Both the position numbers and the translations under genes were made by a program. From positions 3,538,365 to 3,602,364 of the forward strand of contig NZ_OY762899.1 of NCBI RefSeq assembly GCF_963666545.1: a stretch of 64,000 nt of DNA. The letters are read 5' to 3'. Under the pieces are notes generated by a model. That model was not told where the DNA came from, searched no databases, and saw only the letters and a program-made list of their open reading frames with translations. The number at the start of each line of letters is the position of its first letter. The stretch's first letter is position 1. This document shows, one piece after another, positions 30,254 through 39,042 of this stretch. Source of the stretch: an uncultured Bacteroides sp. (GTDB taxonomy: Bacteria; Bacteroidota; Bacteroidia; Bacteroidales; Bacteroidaceae).

Positions 30254-32524
30254 ATGAAGAAGTTTAGAAATGTATTCTTTTATGTTGCCATTATCGGCAC
30301 CTTTTCCGTTCTGATGTATTGGATTGTGCAACAAGGTGCGGAGTTAGAAAAAGGTAGGAATGTGATCAATGCATTGTCCGTAAAAGGCCATTGGCAAGAA
30401 TTCCTTGATTCCATTCATCAGGGCTTGGCAAATCCCATAGGCGTGTTGCTGTTACAAATTATTACAATCATTCTTGTTGCAAGAATGTTTGGATGGATCT
30501 GCCGAAAGATTGGTCAACCTGCTGTGATTGGTGAAATCATTGCGGGAATAATACTCGGCCCATCGTTGTTAGGCATGTTTTTTCCTGACGTAAGCACATT
30601 CCTTTTCCCCGCCAAATCAATCGGAAATCTTCAAATACTTAGTCAGATAGGACTAATACTTTTTATGTTTGTTATCGGCATGGAGTTGGATTTGAAGGTT
30701 CTTCGAAGTAAAGCACACGACGCCATTGTCATTAGCCACGCAAGTATAATTATTCCCTTTGCTTTGGGAATGGGGCTTGCTTATTTTATTTATAAACATT
30801 TTGCATTAAACGGAGTTCCGTTTGCTTCTTTCGGCCTTTTCTTGAGCATTGCCATGAGCATAACCGCCTTTCCCGTTTTGGCAAGAATTGTGCAAGAACA
30901 CGGTATGCATAAAACGAAGTTAGGCTCTGTGATTATTACGTGCGCAGCGGCTGATGATATAACTGCTTGGTGCTTGCTGGCTGTTGTGATTGCCCTTGTT
31001 AAAGCCGGTTCTTTTATAAGTTCTCTATATACTATTTTCTTAGTTATTGTCTATATTCTCATCATGCTTAAGGTCGTTCGTCCTTTTTTAAAGCGTGTGG
31101 GCGATCTTTTCTTCCAAAGGAGTTTGAATAAAGGCATGATCGCTATCCTGTTTTTAACTCTTTTGGCATCGGCTTATACTACCGAGATGATCGGTATTCA
31201 TGCCTTGTTCGGCGCTTTTATGGCTGGGGTTATAATGCCTGTCAACGAGAAATTTAGGAGCGTGGTTATAGGCAAGATAGAAGATGTTGCTCTCGTCTTG
31301 TTGCTACCCTTGTATTTTGTTTTTACGGGTTTGAGAACGCAGATAGGCCTCTTGAATGATCCGTATTTATGGAAAGTGACAGGTTTGATCATTCTTGTTG
31401 CTGTTTTAGGCAAGTTTGTGGGAAGCGCATTGACTGCAAGATTTGTGAAGCAAAGTTGGAAAGACAGCCTTACCATCGGTGCTTTGATGAATACAAGAGG
31501 ATTGATGGAATTGATCATTCTTAATATTGGCTACGACTTGGGCGTTTTGCCTCCTGAGATATTTGCTATGATGGTGATCATGGCCTTGGTTACTACCTTT
31601 ATGACTGGGCCGGCTCTGAAATTAATAGAAAAGCTCTTTAAACCAAAAGGTGTTGATTTAGACTCTGCGATAAGTAACGTATCGAAAAATAAGATTCTTA
31701 TTTCTTTTAATGAGGCAGAAAATGCCCCATCACTGCTTCGTTTGGCCAATTATCTGTCTCAAAAAAATAGTAAGAACACAAGTCTCACAGCGATACATCT
31801 GATTCCTACCGAGGGTTTACACCATCGAAATTTGGATTATTATGAGAAAGAGAGTTTTATCCCCATTTCTGCTGAGGCTCAATCTCTAGATCTCACCATA
31901 ACCTCTTTATTTAAAGTCTCTAATGACTTGGAAACAGAAGTGGCAGAGGTAAGCAATCGAGGAAATTATGATTTGTTATTGCTCAACTTGGAGCAATCTA
32001 TTTTTGAAGGAACTTTGCTCGGTCGGATTTTGGGTTTTACAACAAAAATCGTCAATCCTGAAAGAATGATTAACACAGTGACAGGTAAGGAAAAGCTTTT
32101 TGAATCTTCATTTTTTGATGAAAAGATAAACTCTATTTTATCTAAGACTAAAATACCGGTGGGCATTCTGATAAATAATAATTTTCAAAGTGCCGATAGA
32201 GTCTTTGTTCCTTTTGTTGATTCGAATGATGCGTTCTTAATCGCTTATATTCAGAAGCTTGTCCATAACTCTAATGCGCAAGTTACCATCTCTGATGTGA
32301 AGGGAGAATTGAAAAAAAATACAGACGTGAAAGAAAGGATAAGAACAATAGAGCAAAATGCTCCTAATCACATCAATTCCATCGATTTGAAAGCGATGAA
32401 TGAAGAACTTCTATGTAAGCAGGATTTGGTTCTTGTAAGTTTATCCGGATGGGAAACACTCTTAGAGATGAGGCTGGAATGGGTGAGCCGAATTTCATCA
32501 ATCCTGATTATCAGAAACGTTTAA
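30254..32524 (+). CDS. Cation:proton antiporter (CPA2/KefB type) with cytosolic domain
   Basis: The 756-aa product has an N-terminal signal/anchor helix, then the CPA2 transport domain: IGQPAVIGEIIAGIILGPSL, SITAFPVLARIVQEHGM, CAAADDITAWCLLAVVIALV (the DD pair of the ion site) and LMNTRGLMELIILNIGYDLG. From about residue 475 a cytoplasmic part with two UspA-like halves replaces the TrkA-N domain of KefB. It is an inner-membrane Na+ or K+/H+ exchanger; the ion is unknown. Confidence 0.9.
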   Translation: MKKFRNVFFYVAIIGTFSVLMYWIVQQGAELEKGRNVINALSVKGHWQEFLDSIHQGLANPIGVLLLQIITIILVARMFGWICRKIGQPAVIGEIIAGIILGPSLLGMFFPDVSTFLFPAKSIGNLQILSQIGLILFMFVIGMELDLKVLRSKAHDAIVISHASIIIPFALGMGLAYFIYKHFALNGVPFASFGLFLSIAMSITAFPVLARIVQEHGMHKTKLGSVIITCAAADDITAWCLLAVVIALVKAGSFISSLYTIFLVIVYILIMLKVVRPFLKRVGDLFFQRSLNKGMIAILFLTLLASAYTTEMIGIHALFGAFMAGVIMPVNEKFRSVVIGKIEDVALVLLLPLYFVFTGLRTQIGLLNDPYLWKVTGLIILVAVLGKFVGSALTARFVKQSWKDSLTIGALMNTRGLMELIILNIGYDLGVLPPEIFAMMVIMALVTTFMTGPALKLIEKLFKPKGVDLDSAISNVSKNKILISFNEAENAPSLLRLANYLSQKNSKNTSLTAIHLIPTEGLHHRNLDYYEKESFIPISAEAQSLDLTITSLFKVSNDLETEVAEVSNRGNYDLLLLNLEQSIFEGTLLGRILGFTTKIVNPERMINTVTGKEKLFESSFFDEKINSILSKTKIPVGILINNNFQSADRVFVPFVDSNDAFLIAYIQKLVHNSNAQVTISDVKGELKKNTDVKERIRTIEQNAPNHINSIDLKAMNEELLCKQDLVLVSLSGWETLLEMRLEWVSRISSILIIRNV

Positions 32525-32606
32525 TATTCTACTTCCTGAGCTCTCTGACAAAGATTCTATTATTTGGCACTACAACTTTCTACTTCCAGTATTTCTTTAT
32601 GAAGTG

Positions 32607-32645
32607 ATTATTTCCCATGGAATACCGTGGGAAATAATATTTTCT
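32607..32645 (+). terminator. Terminator after the CPA2 antiporter gene
   Basis: 14-bp arms ATTATTTCCCATGG and CCGTGGGAAATAAT (one wobble), loop AATA, followed by ATTTTCTTTC. Confidence 0.7.
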
Positions 32646-32654
32646 TTCATTTGT

Positions 32655-32685
32655 TTTGTTAGTTAGGGCTAACTAACTATATTTG
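32655..32685 (+). promoter_or_regulatory. Promoter of marR/P-type ATPase operon, with built-in operator
   Basis: -33 TTTG at 32655-32658 and -7 TATATTTG at 32678-32685, separated by exactly 19 bp, the consensus Bacteroides spacing. The spacer is almost filled by a 20-bp dyad. Confidence 0.85.
32658..32677. promoter_or_regulatory. MarR operator candidate: perfect 9-bp dyad in the promoter spacer
   Basis: GTTAGTTAG, centre GG, CTAACTAAC. The dyad abuts the -7 box and overlaps the -33 box by one base. Its size (~20 bp) fits a MarR dimer, and the first gene behind it is a MarR gene, so autorepression is the simplest reading. Confidence 0.72.
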
Positions 32686-32711
32686 TGCGATATTTCTAAT
32701 GAAGATGTTAT

Positions 32712-33146
32712 ATGAACAATAAAATTAAAGAAGATATTGCTCGCTTCTCGAGGCTTATTTCCGAAGCCGAAGAGGAGGCAAAGGATCATTGCGATATTAA
32801 AGATTTGACTTCAACCCAAATCAATTATTTGGAAACCATTCAGGAATTAGATAATCCGAGTATTACTGAATTATCTTCTGCACTGGGACTGAAAAAGCCT
32901 TCTGTGACGATTGTCATCGACCGTCTCATCATGAAGGGGTGCGTCTACAAAGTTCATTCGGATGCTGATAGACGAAGCTCGCACTTGCATTTGACTGACG
33001 TGGGAAAACAAATCAATAAGCGGCATGATTATGCGCATGACTATTTAGTCGAATTGGTTGCCCGAAAACTCAGCAAGGACGAACTGGATACTTTTGCAAC
33101 CTTATTAAACAAGATTATAGCTTCTTCAAAAAAAATAAAAGATTGA
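32712..33146 (+). CDS. MarR-family transcriptional regulator
   Basis: The 144-aa product has the MarR winged helix: TSTQINYLETIQELDNPSIT, ALGLKKPSVTIVIDRLIMKG (recognition helix), then SDADRRSSHLHLTDVG (the wing, with the D-x-R motif). Its promoter contains a perfect dyad, and the P-type ATPase gene follows after only 4 bp. It likely represses this two-gene operon. Ligand unknown. Confidence 0.92.
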   Translation: MNNKIKEDIARFSRLISEAEEEAKDHCDIKDLTSTQINYLETIQELDNPSITELSSALGLKKPSVTIVIDRLIMKGCVYKVHSDADRRSSHLHLTDVGKQINKRHDYAHDYLVELVARKLSKDELDTFATLLNKIIASSKKIKD

Positions 33147-33150
33147 CCGT

Positions 33151-35694
33151 ATGAAGAAAACAACAAACGACTTGGAATTTTCAGGTCTTACCTCTGATGA
33201 GGTAGCGAGTAGAATCGCCAAAAACGGATATAATGAATTACAGGGAAGTAGCTCACGGAACTTCTGGATGATTATCTTCGGGGTGATAAAAGAACCCATG
33301 TTTTTGTTGCTGGTAGCTTGCGGCTCGCTCTATATGATTCTTGGAGACATTGAAGAAGGCATTATGCTTTTGGGGTTTGTGTTCGTGGTGATGGGCATTG
33401 AGTTCAATCAGGAGCGGAAGAGTGAAAAGGCTTTGGACGCTCTGAAAGACTTAGCAAGTCCGCGTGCCTTGGTCATTCGCGAAAAGATAGAGAAGCGTAT
33501 TCCCGGTCGTGAGGTGGTTTGCGATGATCTCTTAGTTTTACAAGAAGGAGACAGAATACCGGCCGATGCCACTGTTATTAAAAGCGTTAGTCTGCTGGTC
33601 GACGAGTCTTTGCTGACAGGCGAATCTGTGCCGGTGCGCAAACACGATTGGGCGGGAGAGGATGAAGATGTTCAACCCGGAGGCGATGATCAACCCTTCG
33701 TCTATTCCGGCTCGATGGTTGTGCAGGGTAATGGCATCGCCAGAGTGTCTCACACAGGAATGGACACGCAAATAGGGAAAATCGGCAAAGCGATTAAAGA
33801 GGTGAAAGAGTCTCCTACCAAACTAAAGGTGGAGATAGGAACATTGGTTAAACGCCTTACGATAACAGGTGTTGGATTGTGTTTACTAGTCATCGCTATC
33901 TATACAATCACACGAGGTGGCTTGTTGAAAGGTTTCTTGGCAGGTATTACGTTGGCTATGGCCATGTTGCCGGAAGAATTTCCTGTTGTGCTAAGTATCT
34001 TTATGGCTATTGGAGCTTGGCGCATCTCAAAGCAAAACGTGCTAACCCGTAAACCTTCTGCTATTGAGACATTGGGCTCTGCAACGGTGCTTTGTACCGA
34101 TAAAACGGGAACGTTGACCGAAAACAAAATGAAGGTTGCCAAGATATATAATAAGGAGAATTTTTGGGTTTCTAAAGACGCAAATGAGTTTCCCGAACAG
34201 TATCACAATATCATCGAATATGGAATACTTTCGAGTCAGACAAATCCGTTTGATCCAATGGAAAAGGCGATTGGCGGCATTGGTGAACTGTTTTTGAAGG
34301 GCACGGAGCACTTGCATCATGACTGGGAGATGGTAAAGGAATATGCGCTCTCCAGAGAGTTGCTTGCTATGTCGAGAGTGTTTCGCAACAAAGAAACCAA
34401 CGAACTGCTTATCGCTGCTAAAGGTGCGCCCGAAGCTATCTTTGACCTTTGTCACCTTGACACCGAAATGCAAGCAAAATATGCTACTGCTGTTCAGGCG
34501 ATGGCATCGGAAGGCTTACGGGTATTAGGAGTTTCCAAATCGAGTATATCTGAAGACCGATTGCCTGATGCGCAACATGACTTTGACTTTGAGTTTGTGG
34601 GACTTATCGGACTTTCCGATCCCATACGTAAGGAAGTACCCACTGCCGTTAAAGAGTGTCATAAAGCGGGAATCAGAGTAATAATGATTACAGGTGACTA
34701 TCCTGTCACAGCTCAAAACATAGCTCGTGAAATAGGCTTGCAGAACTATGAACAATGCATTACAGGTAGCGAACTTACTGCAATGGATGAAGAAGAACTG
34801 AGTGAGAAAATAAAAACAGTCAACGTGTTTGCCAGAGTGATTCCCGAGCAAAAACTAAAGATCGTCAATGCGCTGAAGCACAATAATGAGGTGGTTGCTA
34901 TGACGGGCGATGGAGTAAATGATGCTCCTGCCCTAAAAGCGGCCAACATTGGAATAGCAATGGGAGAAAAAGGAACAGATGTGGCGAGAGAAGCTTCAGC
35001 GCTTGTGCTGATGGATGATAATTTCGGTTCTATTGTTGGAGCTATCAAGATGGGACGTCGGATATTCGACAACTTGCAAAAAGCGTTGGGTTATATCTTT
35101 GCAATTCATGTTCCGATTGCGGGACTCTCCCTGATCCCTGTTTTCTTTGCAGACCTGCCTTTGATTTTATGGCCAGTCCACGTTGTCTTTATGGAACTGA
35201 TCATTGATCCCGCTTGTTCCATCATATTCGAGGCTGAGAGAGCCGAGAAGAATGTAATGTCTCGGCCTCCCCGAAAAGTGGATGAACCCTTTTTCGGCCC
35301 TAATAAAATCTTGTTGAGTTGTTTTCAGGGTATATGGGTGCTGATAGCTACATTAGCGATGTATTTTGTTACGCTAAAACTCGGTTACGAAATTGGAGAA
35401 GTGAGAGCGATGACATTTACAGCGCTAATTGTGGCCAATATTTTAACGATACTTACAAATCGCTCTTGGAGTGAATCCATTTTCACGATCATACGTACTC
35501 CGAATCCAACGGTCAAATGGGTAGCAGGATCGGCAGCTTTATTCATTTTATTGATTTTGAATATGCCCTTTTTGCAACGGCTTTTTCAATTCTCTCCACT
35601 CACTATATGGGAGGTGCTAGTTGCCTTGCTTGTGGGTATCAGCACAATAACATGGTTTGAACTTTATAAGTTTTTCAAACTAAGAAAACTCTAA
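33151..35694 (+). CDS. Cation-translocating P-type ATPase (Ca2+-ATPase-like)
   Basis: The 847-aa P2-type pump shows an N-terminal cation_ATPase_N domain (SGLTSDEVASRIAKNGYNEL), the TGES motif (LLTGESVPV), the phosphorylation motif CTDKTGTLT (D317), the hinge TGDGVNDAPALKAANIG and a C-terminal helical domain. The helix-4 motif is PEEFPVV where SERCA-type pumps have PEGLP, so the ion should not be assumed to be Ca2+. Translation is likely coupled to marR. Confidence 0.93.
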   Translation: MKKTTNDLEFSGLTSDEVASRIAKNGYNELQGSSSRNFWMIIFGVIKEPMFLLLVACGSLYMILGDIEEGIMLLGFVFVVMGIEFNQERKSEKALDALKDLASPRALVIREKIEKRIPGREVVCDDLLVLQEGDRIPADATVIKSVSLLVDESLLTGESVPVRKHDWAGEDEDVQPGGDDQPFVYSGSMVVQGNGIARVSHTGMDTQIGKIGKAIKEVKESPTKLKVEIGTLVKRLTITGVGLCLLVIAIYTITRGGLLKGFLAGITLAMAMLPEEFPVVLSIFMAIGAWRISKQNVLTRKPSAIETLGSATVLCTDKTGTLTENKMKVAKIYNKENFWVSKDANEFPEQYHNIIEYGILSSQTNPFDPMEKAIGGIGELFLKGTEHLHHDWEMVKEYALSRELLAMSRVFRNKETNELLIAAKGAPEAIFDLCHLDTEMQAKYATAVQAMASEGLRVLGVSKSSISEDRLPDAQHDFDFEFVGLIGLSDPIRKEVPTAVKECHKAGIRVIMITGDYPVTAQNIAREIGLQNYEQCITGSELTAMDEEELSEKIKTVNVFARVIPEQKLKIVNALKHNNEVVAMTGDGVNDAPALKAANIGIAMGEKGTDVAREASALVLMDDNFGSIVGAIKMGRRIFDNLQKALGYIFAIHVPIAGLSLIPVFFADLPLILWPVHVVFMELIIDPACSIIFEAERAEKNVMSRPPRKVDEPFFGPNKILLSCFQGIWVLIATLAMYFVTLKLGYEIGEVRAMTFTALIVANILTILTNRSWSESIFTIIRTPNPTVKWVAGSAALFILLILNMPFLQRLFQFSPLTIWEVLVALLVGISTITWFELYKFFKLRKL

Positions 35695-35739
35695 CTCTCT
35701 CGCATAAACGTGTTGTATAAAGAGTTTAGAAAGCTCATT

Positions 35740-35782
35740 ATCTCTCTGGGAATTGAATCTTCAAAACTATTCTCAGAGAGAT
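35740..35782. terminator. Hairpin between convergent P-type ATPase and Fpg/Nei-like genes
   Basis: 14-bp arms ATCTCTCTGGGAAT and ATTCTCAGAGAGAT (one wobble), 15-nt loop, no U-tract. Likely a bidirectional structure serving both converging genes. Confidence 0.45.
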
Positions 35783-35820
35783 CAATTTGAAAGAAGTGCT
35801 CAACTTAAAGTGTGGCGTTT

Positions 35821-36648
35821 TCATTCCAATTTTTGGCAATGCCTGCAATAATAAACACTGCCTCCTAAATAGGCTTCTTTGCTGATTGAACCACCACATT
35901 TGGGACAAGGCAGCTTATAGGTGTTTCTTGACAAAATTGTCTGATAACCACCTTTGTTGCCAAACAGATCAGTTTCGGTTTCTCGACCTCCGAGCGAGGT
36001 CATGGCTTGCAAGGTCTCTTTCAGCGAATGGAAGAGAGCACTTCTGTCGGCATCCGTCAAGGTAAATATTTTGCGTTTAGGGTGAATGCCGGCGTTGAAC
36101 AAAATGTCTTGCGCCACTCCGTTTCCTATTCCCGGAATCCGTTGTTCGGTAGCCAGAAATGCTTTGGCTGAGATGTTTTTCTTCTCCTGAGCCAGTTTAC
36201 TATCAAAATAAGCTTCATCAAATTTCTCGCTCAACGGCGAAAGGCTTTCTACGCTTAGGTGATAATATTTGTTCTCGAATTCACCTTTGTATGCATACAT
36301 TCCGCCATACATCGCCACCGTGAAAGCGAGGTATGTATTATCGTTGAAAGTAAGTAATAGTTGATATTTGTCGGGAACTTTCGAGGAAGCATCTCCGTAT
36401 TTGGCATTTATGCCATCGAAGAGACTAAGAGTGATTCCGTCGTTGAAGCGAATGTCTACAAAGATACCATAACCTTCTGCCGATTGCACTACTTTGCCCA
36501 CAAGTAGCTCCTTGTAGCCTCGCGGGTCGCCGTTAAAAAAGGCAAACTTATGCAGATTTGTTGCGTTATAAACGTCGGTAACCATCTTTCCGACCAATGT
36601 TTTCTGGAATTGCTTTCCCAGTGTGATAGCTTCAGGTAATTCAATCAT
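35821..36648 (-). CDS. Fpg/Nei-like protein, catalytic proline absent
   Basis: The 275-aa product has the Fpg/Nei layout: the N-terminal beta-sandwich, the H2TH region (IPGIGNGVAQDILFNAGIHP) and a C-terminal zinc finger (CPKCGGSISKEAYLGG and CRHCQ). It starts MIELPEA where active enzymes have MPELPEV. The nucleophilic Pro1 is therefore Ile, while Glu2 is kept. Such MIELPEA-type proteins are common in gut anaerobes. Base-excision activity should be treated as unproven; lesion binding is plausible. Confidence 0.82.
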   Translation of the reverse strand: MIELPEAITLGKQFQKTLVGKMVTDVYNATNLHKFAFFNGDPRGYKELLVGKVVQSAEGYGIFVDIRFNDGITLSLFDGINAKYGDASSKVPDKYQLLLTFNDNTYLAFTVAMYGGMYAYKGEFENKYYHLSVESLSPLSEKFDEAYFDSKLAQEKKNISAKAFLATEQRIPGIGNGVAQDILFNAGIHPKRKIFTLTDADRSALFHSLKETLQAMTSLGGRETETDLFGNKGGYQTILSRNTYKLPCPKCGGSISKEAYLGGSVYYCRHCQKLE

Positions 36649-36771
36649 GGCATTTAGATTTATAGCATGAACACTTTTGTTTAAGTAAAGGTAGTGAAAA
36701 AAGATAGAATAGAAAGAAAATTATTATAAAAAATAACGTCAATTGAATGAGGAACCATTAGTAAACTATTT

Positions 36772-36830
36772 GTTGCGTAGCAACGCTCCGGAGAAAGAGA
36801 AAACAGATCGCTTATCTGTTCATAATGAAC
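36772..36830 (+). promoter_or_regulatory. Cluster of short dyads in the fsa leader
   Basis: GTTGC-GTA-GCAAC (36772-36784), AACAGAT-5 nt-ATCTGTT (36802-36820) and GTTCAT-A-ATGAAC (36818-36830). The last two share GTT and cannot form together, so they are alternative structures. Possibly a regulatory leader. Confidence 0.35.
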
Positions 36831-36892
36831 AAGTTGCCCCGGCTGTCTGTTACATGATATAAACTTAGTATTCATTTAAAAAATAAGATATT

Positions 36893-37549
36893 ATGAAGTT
36901 TTTTATTGATACAGCCAATTTAGACCAGATACGTGAAGCTCATGATCTGGGTGTTTTGGACGGGGTTACGACAAACCCTTCATTAATGGCCAAAGAAGGC
37001 ATCAAAGGAACTGAAAATCAGCGTGCTCATTACGTAGAAATATGTAACATCGTGCAGGGCGATGTGAGTGCCGAAGTGATTGCGACCGATTATGAAGGTA
37101 TGATTCGTGAAGGAAAAGAACTTGAGGCGCTGAATCCTCACATTGTCGTGAAAGTGCCTTGCATAGCAGATGGAATCAAAGCAATTAAATATTTTTCTGA
37201 CAAAGGAATACGGACCAACTGTACATTAGTTTTCTCTGTTGGTCAGGCACTGCTTGCTGCCAAAGCCGGAGCCACTTATGTATCTCCTTTTGTGGGCCGA
37301 CTGGATGATATTGGCGAAGATGGCGTGGTGCTTGTGGGACAGATTGTGGAGATGTACCGCTATTATGGTTATCAGACACAGGTGCTAGCTGCTTCTATCC
37401 GAAACACGAAGCACATCCTGGCATGTGTGGAAGCAGGCGCCGACGTGGCTACTTGTCCGCTAAGCGCCATTAAAGGCTTGTTGAATCATCCGCTAACAAC
37501 TTCAGGACTGAAAACCTTCTTAGAAGATTATCATAAAGTTAACGGTTAA
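36893..37549 (+). CDS. fsa: Fructose-6-phosphate aldolase (transaldolase-like)
   Basis: The 218-aa product starts MKFFIDTANLDQIREA and has GVTTNPSLMAKEG. The Schiff-base Lys is in HIVVKVPC. TNCTLVFSVGQALLAAKAGA and SPFVGRLDDIG follow. The length fits the small FSA/TalC class, not full transaldolase B. It interconverts fructose 6-phosphate with dihydroxyacetone and glyceraldehyde 3-phosphate, or acts in the pentose pathway. A terminator follows. Confidence 0.93.
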   Translation: MKFFIDTANLDQIREAHDLGVLDGVTTNPSLMAKEGIKGTENQRAHYVEICNIVQGDVSAEVIATDYEGMIREGKELEALNPHIVVKVPCIADGIKAIKYFSDKGIRTNCTLVFSVGQALLAAKAGATYVSPFVGRLDDIGEDGVVLVGQIVEMYRYYGYQTQVLAASIRNTKHILACVEAGADVATCPLSAIKGLLNHPLTTSGLKTFLEDYHKVNG

Positions 37550-37610
37550 TCTCCGATATTATTTCTTGCTAGAAGAATGTGTCTTTTTAAAGAAAATATA
37601 AATTAGATAA

Positions 37611-37645
37611 GAAAGCCGGCGCTATTTTTTGCTCGTCGGCTTTTT
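37611..37645 (+). terminator. Terminator after fsa
   Basis: AAAGCCGGCG and CGTCGGCTTT (one wobble), 12-nt loop, then TTTTT. Confidence 0.8.
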
Positions 37646-37688
37646 GTAATTCTATGTCTCCTCATCCTCTTTTTAAGTAATGATAGTT

Positions 37689-38633
37689 ATGAAAAAACTT
37701 ATTTTTGCCTTATTTTTAGCAATAACTGTGTCAGCCACTGCCGGTAAACCAGTGTTGAAGTTCACCAATGAAAGTTTCAAAATAGTACAGTTTACTGATG
37801 TTCATTGGAGCACAGATGCTAAATACAAACTGAAGAACGATAGCACATTGACGGTAATTCGTACCGTACTGGATGCTGAGAAACCTGATTTTGTTATTTT
37901 TACGGGAGATGTGGTTGTTTCTAAAGGTGTCATTCAGGGATGGAATGACCTGCTTGTTCCGATAGAAGAACGGAAATTGCCCTTTGCTGTGACGTTTGGT
38001 AACCACGATACGGAGACTGATTTGCCGAAAGAACAAATCTTGCAATATTTGATGAAGAACCCTTATAATGTGACCACTGATGCCGGAAAGGGCGTTGATG
38101 GCGTAGGAAATTGTGTGTTGCCTATACTCGATTCTACCGGCAAAGCACCTGCATGGGATCTGTTTCTTTTAGATTCTCACGCTTATACCAATGATTCTAC
38201 GTTGGGTTATTATGATTGGGTGAAGAAAAGTCAGATAGACTGGTATGTTGATCAAAGCAACAAGATCAAAGCGAAAGCGGGTAAGGTTGTTCCGGCATTG
38301 GCTTTCTTCCATATTCCTGTGCCCGAGTATGAATATGTACGTTTGCTGCCGACAACACCCGGCAACAAAACAGAGAAAGTATGTTCTCCATTACTGAATA
38401 GCGGATTGTTTTTTGCTTTTGTTCAGCAGAAAGATGTAAAAGCCACTTTCGTAGGACATGATCATAATAATGACTTTGTTGCTACGCTGGCAGGCATTCG
38501 TCTGTGTTACGGTCGCAAAACGGGCTTTGTCTCTTATGGTTCGTTGGAACGTGGCGGGCGCGTAATTGTGATCAAGCAAAATGGTGACATGAACACGTAT
38601 GTTCGCACTGCTACAGGAGTTTATTTGCCATAA
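37689..38633 (+). CDS. Secreted metallophosphoesterase
   Basis: The ATG at 37689 gives 314 aa with a signal peptide (MKKLIFALFLAITVSATA). An in-frame ATG at 37680 adds MIV and is the alternative. The metal-binding motifs are clear: FTDVHWS, FTGDVVVS, FGNHDTET and FVGHDHNND. The protein is likely periplasmic, with phosphomonoesterase or -diesterase activity; substrate unknown. Calcineurin-like family (PF00149). Confidence 0.9.
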   Translation: MKKLIFALFLAITVSATAGKPVLKFTNESFKIVQFTDVHWSTDAKYKLKNDSTLTVIRTVLDAEKPDFVIFTGDVVVSKGVIQGWNDLLVPIEERKLPFAVTFGNHDTETDLPKEQILQYLMKNPYNVTTDAGKGVDGVGNCVLPILDSTGKAPAWDLFLLDSHAYTNDSTLGYYDWVKKSQIDWYVDQSNKIKAKAGKVVPALAFFHIPVPEYEYVRLLPTTPGNKTEKVCSPLLNSGLFFAFVQQKDVKATFVGHDHNNDFVATLAGIRLCYGRKTGFVSYGSLERGGRVIVIKQNGDMNTYVRTATGVYLP

Positions 38634-38675
38634 GAGAAGTACGCTTCTACAAGAATTCCAGATTAAACGATAGGT

Positions 38676-38706
38676 AAAGGGGAAAGTTTCGACTTTCCCC
38701 TTTTTT
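38676..38706 (+). terminator. Terminator after the metallophosphoesterase gene
   Basis: 12-bp perfect stem AAAGGGGAAAGT/ACTTTCCCCTTT with a UUCG tetraloop, followed by further T residues. Confidence 0.93.
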
Positions 38707-38849
38707 GCATGTGCTGTTCAAAATGACACCAAGCTTTGTCGATAGACAAAACTACCTGTAAAGGAATTGAACAAACCAATAATCGTTTCTCTCCTGTTTT
38801 GAAAGCTCCCAAAAGCTCTGTAGAGGCAAAAGAATAGGCTTTTGGCAAT

Positions 38850-38923
38850 CGTGTACGTTTCATTTCTTGAACGTGCACGTTTACCGTGCGAAACGTGCAC
38901 GTTTTATTTGCACGTTGTGTACG
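38850..38923. repeat. 22-bp-phased palindrome array C (four sites)
   Basis: CGTGTACG (38850), CGTGCACG (38872), CGTGCACG (38894) and TGTGTACG (38916), exactly 22 bp apart, with 14-bp spacers of unrelated sequence. Two inner sites extend to 13-nt arms (AACGTGCACGTTT and AAACGTGCACGTT) that could pair with each other. The array fills the space between two convergent phosphoesterase genes, beyond the terminator at 38676. The rest of 38707-39042 shows no gene. Confidence 0.88.
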
Positions 38924-39042
38924 CTTCATTTGGTCTCGAAAAACGCGTCTCAGAAGCCTTGTAAGAGCTGTCCTTGCGCACTCTTAAATTTGGACAAATA
39001 GCTTGTATTCTTCGCTTTAGTATAGGACGGGCTGCCTTCCTT

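Noticed and set aside
38850..38923. Arrays A-C as CRISPR arrays
   Set aside because: The repeated unit is only 8 bp, spacers are 14 bp, and no cas gene is in the window. The pattern is a phased binding-site array rather than repeat-spacer CRISPR.
38663..38929. Minus-strand frame covering array C
   Set aside because: The 22-bp period breaks the reading phase and the predicted protein has no homology features. It also overlaps a strong terminator.
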